A stretch of 48,012 nucleotides of DNA from Clostridia bacterium (lineage in GTDB: Bacteria > Bacillota > Clostridia > Oscillospirales > Acutalibacteraceae): contig JAFWYB010000016.1 of assembly GCA_017517865.1 (NCBI GenBank), positions 1-48,012 on the forward strand, written 5' to 3'. How positions within the stretch are numbered: the stretch's first letter is position 1; every line of letters begins with the position of its first letter. Shown one piece after another: positions 40,297 to 48,012 of this stretch. A model generated the notes under the pieces. The model was not told where the DNA came from, did not search any database, and saw only the letters and a list, made by a program, of their open reading frames with translations. A program made the position numbers and the translations under genes.

Positions 40297-40506
40297 ATGG
40301 CTGTTAGTTATAAAAAACTCTGGAAACTCTTGATTGACCACGATATGAAGAAAAAAGATCTTGCAAAGGTCGCCGATATCAGCAATTACACAATCACAAA
40401 AATGAGCAAGGGTGAAAATGTCACCGTCGAAACCCTTGGTAAAATCTGCGCTGCATTGAATTGTGGTGTGGACGATATTATGGAATTTGTTCCGGAAGGA
40501 AAATAA
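40297..40506 (+). CDS. XRE family regulator of the restriction locus
   Basis: A 69-residue helix-turn-helix protein with almost nothing outside the DNA-binding domain (L-W-K-L-L-I-D-H-D-M-K-K-K-D-L-A about 7-22, then T-I-T-K-M-S-K-G-E-N-V-T). It resembles the short controller-type regulators before restriction-modification genes. ATG 40297 is chosen because AAGAGGTG lies seven bases upstream; the longer frame crosses the promoter. It probably times expression of the following genes. Confidence 0.83.
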   Translation: MAVSYKKLWKLLIDHDMKKKDLAKVADISNYTITKMSKGENVTVETLGKICAALNCGVDDIMEFVPEGK

Positions 40507-40517
40507 TAGGTCTTACT

Positions 40518-41507
40518 ATGAATAGAAATCAAATCGATATAAAAGAAAACTATATATACAAGCTCGATAATGAACTATTGGAGATATTGTTAAAAGATCG
40601 ATCCTCAAAGAAAAACATTATTTGGGCTACAGATAACTATGCGCATAAAGGGTTCGGTTATCAATTCTCAGATGAGATAACTATTATGGCGATTACTGGT
40701 CATAAAGGCGGAGTAGTAAAGCCAAGAACCGAAAAGTCTAAAAAAGAACAGGCTGATCGCATCCGCGATAAAGCGGAAGTATTCACGCCTTCTTGGATAT
40801 GCAACAAACAGAATAATCTCGTGGACAACGCATGGTTCGGAACAGACTTTGTGTTCAATGAGGAAACAGAAAAGACTTGGGTAGCAACCACCGAGCCGAT
40901 CGTGTTCCCCACCGCAACAGGCAAGACTTGGCGAGATTATATTAACGATGTTCGTTTGGAAATCACCTGCGGTGAAGCACCGTACCTTGTTAGTCGTTAC
41001 GATACTGTCAGCGGATATATGATAGAACTTTCACAGCGTATTGGCTTGCTTGACAGAAAACTCCGTGTTGTGAGTGAGAATACACAAACAGAAAAAGAAT
41101 GGCTGAAATGGGCAATCAAATCCTTTCAGAATATCTATGGCTACGATTGGCAGGGCGACAATGTGCTTTTGGCACGTGAAAATCTACTTTTTACTTTCAT
41201 TGATTACTACAAAGCAAAGTTTGACAAAGAACCCGATATCGATATTCTCAAGAAAATTGCTGAAATTCTCTCGTGGAATATATGGCAGATGGACGGTTTG
41301 AAATTCGTAATCCCCGAAAGTTGTAAAGAGGTAGAAGAAGGACAGCTTACGTTATTTGATATGAATACAGAAAAACAGCCTTGTCCCGGATGTGCCAAGA
41401 ACGATCCTTATGCACACACAGGGGTTTACTGTATTATAAAAGACTGGAAAGAAAATAAAACGACATCGTTTGTATCGTTATTAAAGGAGAAAAATTATGA
41501 CAAATAA
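40518..41507 (+). CDS. restriction-modification partner protein (subunit M-like)
   Basis: A 329-residue protein. K-A-E-V-F-T-P-S-W-I-C-N-K-Q-N (about 84-98) resembles the start motif of N6-adenine methyltransferases of the Eco57I/type I M group (x-V-F-T-P), and F-Q-N-I-Y-G-Y-D-W-Q-G-D-N (about 198-210) resembles the region after motif I, but no N-P-P-Y motif is present. The C-terminus has C-P-G-C. It overlaps the next gene by 11 bases. The pair is probably one system in which this protein helps recognition or methylation; its exact part is unknown. The ribosome binding site is weak, so translation may be coupled to the XRE gene. Confidence 0.65.
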   Translation: MNRNQIDIKENYIYKLDNELLEILLKDRSSKKNIIWATDNYAHKGFGYQFSDEITIMAITGHKGGVVKPRTEKSKKEQADRIRDKAEVFTPSWICNKQNNLVDNAWFGTDFVFNEETEKTWVATTEPIVFPTATGKTWRDYINDVRLEITCGEAPYLVSRYDTVSGYMIELSQRIGLLDRKLRVVSENTQTEKEWLKWAIKSFQNIYGYDWQGDNVLLARENLLFTFIDYYKAKFDKEPDIDILKKIAEILSWNIWQMDGLKFVIPESCKEVEEGQLTLFDMNTEKQPCPGCAKNDPYAHTGVYCIIKDWKENKTTSFVSLLKEKNYDK

Positions 41508-44500
41508 TTTCAGTATAGATGATACAATCATTGAAAAAATAGTTTTTGGTAGAATCGAACCAAAGATTTATGCTTTTGAAACGGATACTATTCCTAGATA
41601 TCTTAAAGTAGGCGACACTTTTCGTTCAGTTGATGAACGTTTAAATGAATGGAAGAAAGCTGGCTTTAGCGACTTAAAACACGTTGGAGATTGGTCATCC
41701 GAAATAGCGGGAAAAGATATTTATTTTAGAGATTATTCTGTCCATAGTTATCTAGAGGACAATGGGAAAACGAGATTAACAAGAGATGTTTATCCGGGTA
41801 AACCATATTCTAAAGAGTTTTTTAAGGATGCTTCTAAAGAAGATGTTGAACAAGCCATTGCAGATATCGTTGATTCAAGCGAAAAAGATTATACAAAGTA
41901 TATTTATTATGCAATTGGAAATAGAGCCACAGTTGAAACGGAATATAAAAGAGATAGTTTTGATTGGGAACCTCGCAGACCTCTTCAAACAGATACTATC
42001 GATAAGTTTAACCAAGCTCAAGCAAACGGTAGAAGTAATTTGCTAATGTATGCAGTAATGCGTTTTGGTAAATCTTTTACCTCTTTGTGTTGCGCAAAAG
42101 CAATGAACGCAAAATCTGTTTTGGTTGTATCGGGAAAAGCAGATGTTGCAGATGAATGGAAGAAAAATGTACAAAAACCTGGACAATTTAACAATTTCAA
42201 ATTCTTAAATTCAAAAGAATTAAAGAAAAACGATAAAGCTATTACCGATGCACAAGCTGACGGAAAATGTATCGTCTTATTCCTCACTTTGCAGGATTTA
42301 TCGAAAGAGAAAAAACGTTTTTCAGAGCTGTTTAATTCCCAAATAGATTTGATGATCATTGATGAAACTCATTTTGGCGCAAGAGCTGAAACACTCGGAA
42401 AAGTAATTGCTGATGCTCATTACAAGGAAGATACTGCATTAAAACAGATAGAAAAAGAAGATGGAATTAATAGTGAAGCACTAGGCAGTCTGCAAGTGGA
42501 TAAAGCTGAAAAAGAACTCGAGAAAGAGACAAAAGGATTAGACGTAAAGGTAAAACTGCATTTATCTGGAACTCCTTATCGCATATTGTTGGGCAGTGAG
42601 TTCGAAAAAGAAGATGTAATATCTTTTTGCCAATATTCTGATATAATTAGCGAAAAAGAAAAATGGTATAAAGAAAATATTGCTGGTGGCAAGCAGGAAG
42701 AAACCGGTAAAGAAGAATGGGATAACCCTTATTATGGTTTTCCACAAATGGTTCGCTTTGCGTTCAATTTGAACGAGTCTTCCATGAGCAAGATAAAGGA
42801 ACTGGAAGAACAAGGATATTCATATCATTTATCTGCACTTTTTGCACCTCAGTCAATAGAAAAAGATAATGAAGGCAAATATCAAAAATTTGAATACGAG
42901 AACGAGGTTTTAGATTTCCTCCAAAGCATTGATGGAACTAAAAATGATAGGAATGTTTTATCGTTCCTTGACAATGAGCGCATTAAAGAGGGTAAGCTTT
43001 GCCGTCATATTGTGATGGTTATGCCCTACTGTGCTTCTTGTGATGCAATGGAGAAGCTGATAAACGATAATAAAGACGCTTTAAAAAATCTTTCCGATTA
43101 TGAAATAATAAATATTTCCGGTCTCAACTCCCAGTACACGAAAATTCAAGAAGTAAAATCCAAAATTGCAATCTGCGAATCGGAAGACAAAAAGACTATA
43201 ACTTTAACTGTAAATCGTATGCTTACAGGTTGTACTGTACCCCAGTGGGATACGATGATTTTCTTGAAAGATACAGCATCTCCACAGGATTATGACCAAG
43301 CGATCTTTAGACTTCAAAGTCAATACGTAGTTGAATATGAAGGCAAAGAATTGGTTAATGGCGAAGAGGTTAAAAAGGTTATAAAAAAAGATATGAAACC
43401 TCAAACCCTTTTGGTTGACTTCAATCCACAGAGAATGTTTTATCTGCAAGAGACAAAATCGCGTATTAATAATATCAATACAGCCGATGCTGGTAATGAT
43501 GAAAGTGAGGAAAGAATCAAGCGAGATCTAGAAGTTTCACCCATTATTCATATATCAGAGAACAAATTGGTTGAAGTTGAACCAACGGATATACTGAAAG
43601 CAGTTAGTGAATATTCAACCAATCGCGGTATTACCGAAGCCGCAAACGATATTATTGTTGATGAAAATCTAATAAATTTTGAGAATGTAAAAAATGTAAT
43701 TGACAAGGAATTTGAAATAGGTTCGGGCAAAGGGTTTGCAGAACAAGCATATTCAGGAGATGAAACTGATCTGGACGATGATGATATTCACACTGGTGGA
43801 GAGACTGACGAAACTCCTGATGATCATGAAGCAAAACAAGACGATAACACCGGAACTGGCGAAACGCAAGAAAAAGAAACCGATGTAAAAGTCTTTGTCA
43901 AAAAATGCCGTTCATATTATCGTAGAATTCTCTTTTATGCTTTTCTTAGCAAAGGCGAGAAAGAGATTAAGAACCTTAATGCTGTAATTGAAAGCCTAAG
44001 TAATGCCGAGAATGAGAGAATTTTTAACAATCTTGGTATGAATAGAGATTTTGTAGAATTTCTCAAAAACAATATGTCTGGCGCAGCTTTACGTTCTTTG
44101 GATAACAAAATTTATGATTTGTATCGATTATCCCACGAGTATGAAAATAGCGAAGATGATCCTATTAAGCGTGCGACAACAGCAATTCAAAGATTTGGTA
44201 AAATTAGTGATTCTGAAGTGGTAACCCCGCAAAGAATCGCAAAAGAAATGGTTGATTTAATCCCGGATGACGATTTCAAAAAAGTCTTTGAATGTGGCAA
44301 AAAGTTTTTGGATATTGCTTCTAAAATGGGTGAATTTGCTGTTGCAATTTACAGACGTGCCGAATCGTTGGGCATATCTAAGGAAGTAATCAAAAATAGT
44401 ATTTATTCAATCCCCACATCTAATATAGCATACGAATTTACAAGATTTGTATATGAAAAACTTGCTTTAAACGAAGAGAATTTAGCGGAAAAATTTAATT

Positions 44501-45639
44501 CTTATGACCTGATAGGTTTAATTGATGAAAACGGAAAAGTTGATTATGAATCTATTGCTAAATTCTTAAAACAGAATAAGTCATTTAACAGCATTACAAT
44601 GAACGATGAAATTACAGAAGGAGATGAGATAGTGAATTTTGATGTAGTATTGGGTAATCCTCCGTATCAGTTAACTGGAGGTTCTGGTGGAACTAATGAT
44701 GCACCCATATATCAACACTTTGTTGAAGTTGCGTATGAAGCAAATCCGACATTTGTTTCTCTTATAATACCTTCTAAATGGTTTGCAACTGGTAGAGAAC
44801 ACTTGTTGGGTGATTTCAGAAAGAAAATGCTCGGTGATAAATCTATCAAGGGAATGGTCTCTTATTCAGATTCACATGAAGTGTTCCCAGATGTCGCAAT
44901 CAAGGGTGGAATATGTTACTTCTTGCATGATGGCAAATTTACAGGAAATTGTGCATACAAGCTTATTCAAAACGGTACAGAAAGTCTTGTCAGCAGAAAA
45001 CTCGATGAGTTCGATATTTTGATTCAGGATCCAAGATTGGAAAGTATTGTTAGAAAAGTTAGCCAAGATATTAAAGATCAGGACAATACCGTAGCATCTA
45101 TTATTTCGGGCGATACTCCGTTTGGTATACCTACCAATCCTAAAACAAGTAGCAAACGAGCATTCCCTGTATATGATACATGCGATGGTTCACATGATAC
45201 CATGTTGTTCTATCTTGAAAAGGCGACAAGAAAAATATCCTATATCGACAAGCAACAAATAAGCAAGAATTCTCAAGATGTCGAAAAATATAAAGTATTC
45301 CTTCCCAAAGCATATGGAGCTGGTGATAGTTTTCCGCATCAAATTGTAGGACAACCCGAATATGCACCGACCAACTCAGTATGTTCGCAAACATACCTAT
45401 ATGCAGCGTTTTCTTCCGAAATTGAAGCAAAAAACTTTATCACTTATCTTAAGACAAAAATGTTTAGAGCTTTGGTTTTGGCAAGTAAAACTTCTCAAGA
45501 TTTACCAAGTAAAACATATAGATTTGTTCCAATTTTGGATTTTTCAAAACCGTGGACAGATGAGGAATTGTATGCTAAATACGAACTGACAGAGGAAGAA
45601 ATCGCATTTATCGAATCTATGATTAAGCCGATGGAGTGA
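41497..45639 (+). CDS. single-chain restriction-modification enzyme: GIY-YIG nuclease, SF2 helicase and N6-adenine methyltransferase
   Basis: A 1380-residue fusion. Residues about 20-125 match the GIY-YIG/T5orf172 nuclease fold: I-Y-A-F, Y-L-K-V-G-D-T-x-R-S-V-D-E-R, then V-H-S-Y-L and K-E-F-F with the catalytic Glu. An SF2 translocase follows: Walker A-like M-R-F-G-K-S-F-T (about 188-195), D-E-T-H (about 288-291) and a RecA2 domain to about 660. An acidic linker spans about 753-798. The methyltransferase has V-V-T-P-Q-R-I-A (about 908), an unusual motif I F-L-D-I-A-S-K-M-G-E-F (about 937) and motif IV G-N-P-P-Y (about 1053). The final 200 residues are a likely target-recognition domain. The layout recalls type ISP enzymes, but those carry a PD-(D/E)XK Mrr-like nuclease in first position. 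Confidence 0.85.
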   Translation: MTNNFSIDDTIIEKIVFGRIEPKIYAFETDTIPRYLKVGDTFRSVDERLNEWKKAGFSDLKHVGDWSSEIAGKDIYFRDYSVHSYLEDNGKTRLTRDVYPGKPYSKEFFKDASKEDVEQAIADIVDSSEKDYTKYIYYAIGNRATVETEYKRDSFDWEPRRPLQTDTIDKFNQAQANGRSNLLMYAVMRFGKSFTSLCCAKAMNAKSVLVVSGKADVADEWKKNVQKPGQFNNFKFLNSKELKKNDKAITDAQADGKCIVLFLTLQDLSKEKKRFSELFNSQIDLMIIDETHFGARAETLGKVIADAHYKEDTALKQIEKEDGINSEALGSLQVDKAEKELEKETKGLDVKVKLHLSGTPYRILLGSEFEKEDVISFCQYSDIISEKEKWYKENIAGGKQEETGKEEWDNPYYGFPQMVRFAFNLNESSMSKIKELEEQGYSYHLSALFAPQSIEKDNEGKYQKFEYENEVLDFLQSIDGTKNDRNVLSFLDNERIKEGKLCRHIVMVMPYCASCDAMEKLINDNKDALKNLSDYEIINISGLNSQYTKIQEVKSKIAICESEDKKTITLTVNRMLTGCTVPQWDTMIFLKDTASPQDYDQAIFRLQSQYVVEYEGKELVNGEEVKKVIKKDMKPQTLLVDFNPQRMFYLQETKSRINNINTADAGNDESEERIKRDLEVSPIIHISENKLVEVEPTDILKAVSEYSTNRGITEAANDIIVDENLINFENVKNVIDKEFEIGSGKGFAEQAYSGDETDLDDDDIHTGGETDETPDDHEAKQDDNTGTGETQEKETDVKVFVKKCRSYYRRILFYAFLSKGEKEIKNLNAVIESLSNAENERIFNNLGMNRDFVEFLKNNMSGAALRSLDNKIYDLYRLSHEYENSEDDPIKRATTAIQRFGKISDSEVVTPQRIAKEMVDLIPDDDFKKVFECGKKFLDIASKMGEFAVAIYRRAESLGISKEVIKNSIYSIPTSNIAYEFTRFVYEKLALNEENLAEKFNSYDLIGLIDENGKVDYESIAKFLKQNKSFNSITMNDEITEGDEIVNFDVVLGNPPYQLTGGSGGTNDAPIYQHFVEVAYEANPTFVSLIIPSKWFATGREHLLGDFRKKMLGDKSIKGMVSYSDSHEVFPDVAIKGGICYFLHDGKFTGNCAYKLIQNGTESLVSRKLDEFDILIQDPRLESIVRKVSQDIKDQDNTVASIISGDTPFGIPTNPKTSSKRAFPVYDTCDGSHDTMLFYLEKATRKISYIDKQQISKNSQDVEKYKVFLPKAYGAGDSFPHQIVGQPEYAPTNSVCSQTYLYAAFSSEIEAKNFITYLKTKMFRALVLASKTSQDLPSKTYRFVPILDFSKPWTDEELYAKYELTEEEIAFIESMIKPME

Positions 45640-45644
45640 ATTGT

Positions 45645-46397
45645 ATGACAAACAAGAAAGAAACTCTAATATATACAGCAATTACTTCGGTTGCTTTTTT
45701 TGCATTATCGTATTTGTTTGGCATTGTCATTTCTTTTGAGTGCAAGTGGTTTTCAAATGAGTTCTTATTTGTAATTTTCAGCGGAGCTTTTGCAAGTTCT
45801 TTGGTTGTCTTGATTAGTGAAATTTTTGGTTATAGACAACTTAAAAAAGCTATGGAAAACGAGTTGTATAGTCATCTTTCGTACTTGTATGTTGCTGCCA
45901 AAGTTGCAAAAAATACAATGACAGCAGTCATTGAAAATACAGGAATTCATGTAGTCCCAGATATGCTCGATCAGCAGCAGTACCAAATATCGTCAGCATT
46001 AAACTGTATATTTAACTTGGATTATTCAACATTTTGCAAAAAACAAGAGTTGTTTGTTGGGTTGACCGCATTTAAGGAAAAGCATACTGCCTATATGGCG
46101 ATGATAAGGGAGTGTGCTTATTTGCGGATGTCGATAAATCAAACACAAATTGATGAATTGATGAAAAATCCCCATTTTAATGGCCCGATCAACACTACGT
46201 ATCCATTGGTGTTAAAAACAGCACAAATATTACAAAAGCATTTTGATACAATTATGGGCGACTGTGAGCAGTTGTTTGATAAAGTTGACTATTCTGGGCG
46301 GTTTAATTGGAAAGAAGGCAAGAAAAAGGTTTCTCAAGTAAACAGTATAGATTTAGAGGACGGTTCTCTTGAATACTTTTTCAAGAGAAATCTATGA
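45645..46397 (+). CDS. two-helix membrane protein of unknown function
   Basis: A 250-residue protein starting at ATG 45645, with GGAG at 45633-45636. Two predicted membrane helices lie at about 8-30 and 38-60, followed by a cytoplasmic helical domain of about 185 residues ending in a basic tail. Two close N-terminal helices and a soluble helical domain are a frequent design of membrane-acting defence proteins, but no known family was recognised. It starts five bases after the restriction gene and belongs to the same transcript. Confidence 0.6.
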   Translation: MTNKKETLIYTAITSVAFFALSYLFGIVISFECKWFSNEFLFVIFSGAFASSLVVLISEIFGYRQLKKAMENELYSHLSYLYVAAKVAKNTMTAVIENTGIHVVPDMLDQQQYQISSALNCIFNLDYSTFCKKQELFVGLTAFKEKHTAYMAMIRECAYLRMSINQTQIDELMKNPHFNGPINTTYPLVLKTAQILQKHFDTIMGDCEQLFDKVDYSGRFNWKEGKKKVSQVNSIDLEDGSLEYFFKRNL

Positions 46398-46416
46398 TAA
46401 AGCAAATAGAGTGAAA

Positions 46417-46761
46417 ATGACAGATTACTTAAAGATATACGAAAAATTCAAGGATGTCAAAGAGGTTAAGGATTATATCGATGATATAATCCTCCTCCGA
46501 CACCATTACGCAACACAGCAGTATTCTCAAATGCAGGATCATATTCGCAAGTTGATGAATAAGCATCTTGTTGAAACTCTTGCTTGGAATGCTGTGAATA
46601 CTTCTCAGCCGACAACGATAGAGCAATCTTATATCAATGCTGAACACTTTTTGCAAATGCAAGGCGCAAAGATAATAACAAAAACGGTTAAGAATTATGC
46701 TCAGCGTCTGTCTAAAGAAGAAATTGAGTTTGTTAAATCGTTAGAAGTTATAAGGAATTAA
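46417..46761 (+). CDS. hypothetical helical protein
   Basis: A 114-residue, mostly helical, charged protein; no family recognised. A longer frame begins at TTG 46369 and would overlap the previous gene by 29 bases, so ATG 46417, preceded by AGAG, is preferred. The middle has an R-H-H-Y-A-T-Q-Q-Y-S-Q-M-Q segment. It sits between two other unknown genes of the locus with no promoter in between, so it is likely co-expressed. Confidence 0.55.
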   Translation: MTDYLKIYEKFKDVKEVKDYIDDIILLRHHYATQQYSQMQDHIRKLMNKHLVETLAWNAVNTSQPTTIEQSYINAEHFLQMQGAKIITKTVKNYAQRLSKEEIEFVKSLEVIRN

Positions 46762-46776
46762 AGCGAGGTCACCGTT

Positions 46777-47604
46777 ATGACATTAAAACAAATAGAAAAA
46801 ACGAGAAATTTATTATCAAGAGTTGATTCTGTAAACGGATTAAGAGAGGTGCAAGAATTTGTTTCCGAAGTAAAAGCGTTTTATGGAGACGATTTTACAA
46901 CAAAGTTGAAAATAACGACTTGGAACACACAGGATACATATTCGCAAGTGTATGAAAAGAATGATAAAATTGCAATTCGCAATTTCCTTGAGTCATTGCT
47001 TGCCCAGGATATAAATGCCTCTGCAATAATTGACATCTTGAATTTAATTGAAGAAGGCGAGAATATAAAAAACAACAGAGAGTTGTGGGAAAGATATGTT
47101 TCTAAGGTATATTATTCGTATTCAGATAAAATTGCTTTTGATCAAATGACTGCTACAATTGCAACTGCACCACAAGAAATGTGGAATCTAAATATGTATC
47201 AAGTTTCAGAAGAGATGATTGATGGTATTATTGCAAAAATGAAATCGTATGCCAACATTCTAAGCAAACCTAAGCCGCTTGCCAAGGATGGTAATTCTTC
47301 GGTGCAAAATAAGCAGGAGATAAATTTTCAACCGCATATTAACATTGAAACAAAAAATGAGACAAATATAACTATAGATGCTGTCTTTGATAATGCACGG
47401 CAACAAATTGAGGATGCAGGCCTGTCGGATGTGCAGACACAAGAACTGTTTATCAAACTGTCAGAGTTAGAAGAAATAGCCAAAAGTAAAGAGAGCAAGG
47501 GAAAACGCTGGGCAAAGGCAAAAGAAATAATGAAATGGCTTGTTGAACAAGGTATCGCAGCCGCAAGCATTCTAATTCCTGTTCTATCTGAATCTATAAA
47601 ATAG
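46777..47604 (+). CDS. hypothetical protein of the defence locus
   Basis: A 275-residue protein. The N-terminal 150 residues are helical, a polar Asn/Thr/Glu-rich linker follows (about 165-205, with I-N-I-E-T-K-N-E-T-N-I-T-I), and the C-terminal 65 residues are a charged helix (S-K-E-S-K-G-K-R-W) running into a hydrophobic segment G-I-A-A-A-S-I-L-I-P-V-L. A similar C-terminal arrangement is common in uncharacterised defence-associated proteins and may dock on a membrane or a partner. GCGAGGT lies upstream of ATG 46777. No enzyme motif was seen. Confidence 0.6.
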   Translation: MTLKQIEKTRNLLSRVDSVNGLREVQEFVSEVKAFYGDDFTTKLKITTWNTQDTYSQVYEKNDKIAIRNFLESLLAQDINASAIIDILNLIEEGENIKNNRELWERYVSKVYYSYSDKIAFDQMTATIATAPQEMWNLNMYQVSEEMIDGIIAKMKSYANILSKPKPLAKDGNSSVQNKQEINFQPHINIETKNETNITIDAVFDNARQQIEDAGLSDVQTQELFIKLSELEEIAKSKESKGKRWAKAKEIMKWLVEQGIAAASILIPVLSESIK

Positions 47605-47631
47605 ACCTAAATAGCAAGGAGGTGTGTGCTT

Positions 47632-48012
47632 TTGATAAACAAGCTTATTACAGAAATCAACGAAGCTTTATCTCATAACTTATATTTTGCTGCATTATCA
47701 TTGGCACTTACTCTCCCTGATATATGCGGCAAAGCAGAGTATCCCGAAAAAGGTTCTACAAGCCGCTACAAACTTTGGTATGATGAGTATATCGGACAAT
47801 ATGAAAAATCTCCACCTATTGACGGGGTTCCGGACATGCCTTATTTGAGTGGCGAAATAATATATAATTTGAGAAGCTCGCTTTTCCATCAAGGAAATCC
47901 TAACCTGGATAATGGCGAATATAAAAAGCGCAATAAAAAAGAGTGTCCCATTGAACACTTCAAAATTGTTGTCGAGACTGAGAAACCATATAAAATATAC
48001 GGTGGAGAAGCA
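47632..48012 (+). CDS. partial gene with HEPN-like RxxxxH motif, cut by the window end
   Basis: A frame of 127 codons open to the window end, starting at TTG 47632 behind a strong AAGGAGG (47616-47622). The protein begins with a helix (L-I-T-E-I-N-E-A-L-S-H-N-L), then L-A-L-T-L-P-D-I-C-G-K, then Y-L-S-G-E-I-I-Y-N-L-R-S-S-L-F-H-Q-G-N (about 79-97). The R-S-S-L-F-H part fits the R-x4-H active site of HEPN RNases, and the whole pattern resembles conserved proteins of defence islands. RNase activity is inferred. Confidence 0.6.
   Translation, partial: MINKLITEINEALSHNLYFAALSLALTLPDICGKAEYPEKGSTSRYKLWYDEYIGQYEKSPPIDGVPDMPYLSGEIIYNLRSSLFHQGNPNLDNGEYKKRNKKECPIEHFKIVVETEKPYKIYGGEA

Larger units (their letters stand above)
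33903..48012 (+). mobile_element. mobilizable genomic island 2 in tandem, right end outside the window
   Basis: Starts at the internal att repeat, followed 60 bp later by arm-like motifs, as in island 1. It has its own excisionase, integrase, RHH protein, replication primase, relaxase, DUF6809 and TnpV, then a restriction/defence locus. The gene order at the left end parallels island 1, and the integrases are homologous along their length. No third copy of the att repeat was seen before the window end. Confidence 0.65.

Overview
The window looks like a chromosomal segment of an anaerobic, gut-type Clostridia bacterium, most like the Oscillospiraceae/Ruminococcaceae. The grounds are low-to-mid GC, strong AGGAGG ribosome binding sites, TTGACA/TATAAT promoters, cohesin and dockerin domains, and InlB-type surface repeats. 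This is inferred from gene style; no taxonomic marker was compared.

Region 1 (1-10839) is ordinary chromosome. It holds a tRNA-Gly(GCC), an LCAT-like lipase, a WG-repeat lipoprotein, a GDPD phosphodiesterase with a class-C beta-lactamase-like hydrolase, a DUF4838 sugar-hydrolase-like secreted protein with a small P-loop kinase, an MntP manganese exporter, a metallophosphoesterase, and guaA lacking its glutaminase domain.

Region 2 (10828-33914) is read as a 23-kb mobilizable island inserted at the 3' end of guaA. The last 12 bases of guaA recur exactly at 33903-33914. Its left part holds a three-segment membrane protein with a 38-residue peptide, a phage-type repressor, excisionase, tyrosine integrase, ribbon-helix-helix protein, a Mob_Pre relaxase and an inverted-repeat-rich candidate oriT. 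The cargo is a 13-kb leftward set of four very large or membrane-anchored surface proteins with five cohesin-like domains and two dockerin modules but no polysaccharidase. Next to it are a divergent XRE regulator and a LytTR/GHKL two-component system. Small accessory genes (S24-like, DUF6809-like, two short helical proteins) close the island.

Region 3 (33903 to the window end) is read as a second island of the same type, tandemly inserted and cut by the window. It repeats the order excisionase, integrase, RHH protein, then adds a P4-type primase/helicase, a second relaxase that seems to start at ATA, DUF6809 and TnpV. It then carries a defence-like locus: XRE regulator, a restriction partner protein, a 1380-residue GIY-YIG/helicase/N6-methyltransferase fusion, a membrane protein, two unknown proteins and the start of a protein with a HEPN-like RxxxxH motif.

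The most interesting points are the tandem guaA islands, the enzyme-free cohesin/dockerin surface operon with its own signalling genes, the GIY-YIG single-chain restriction enzyme with its cluster, the degenerate repeat array before the second excisionase, and several leader hairpins that can hide ribosome binding sites.
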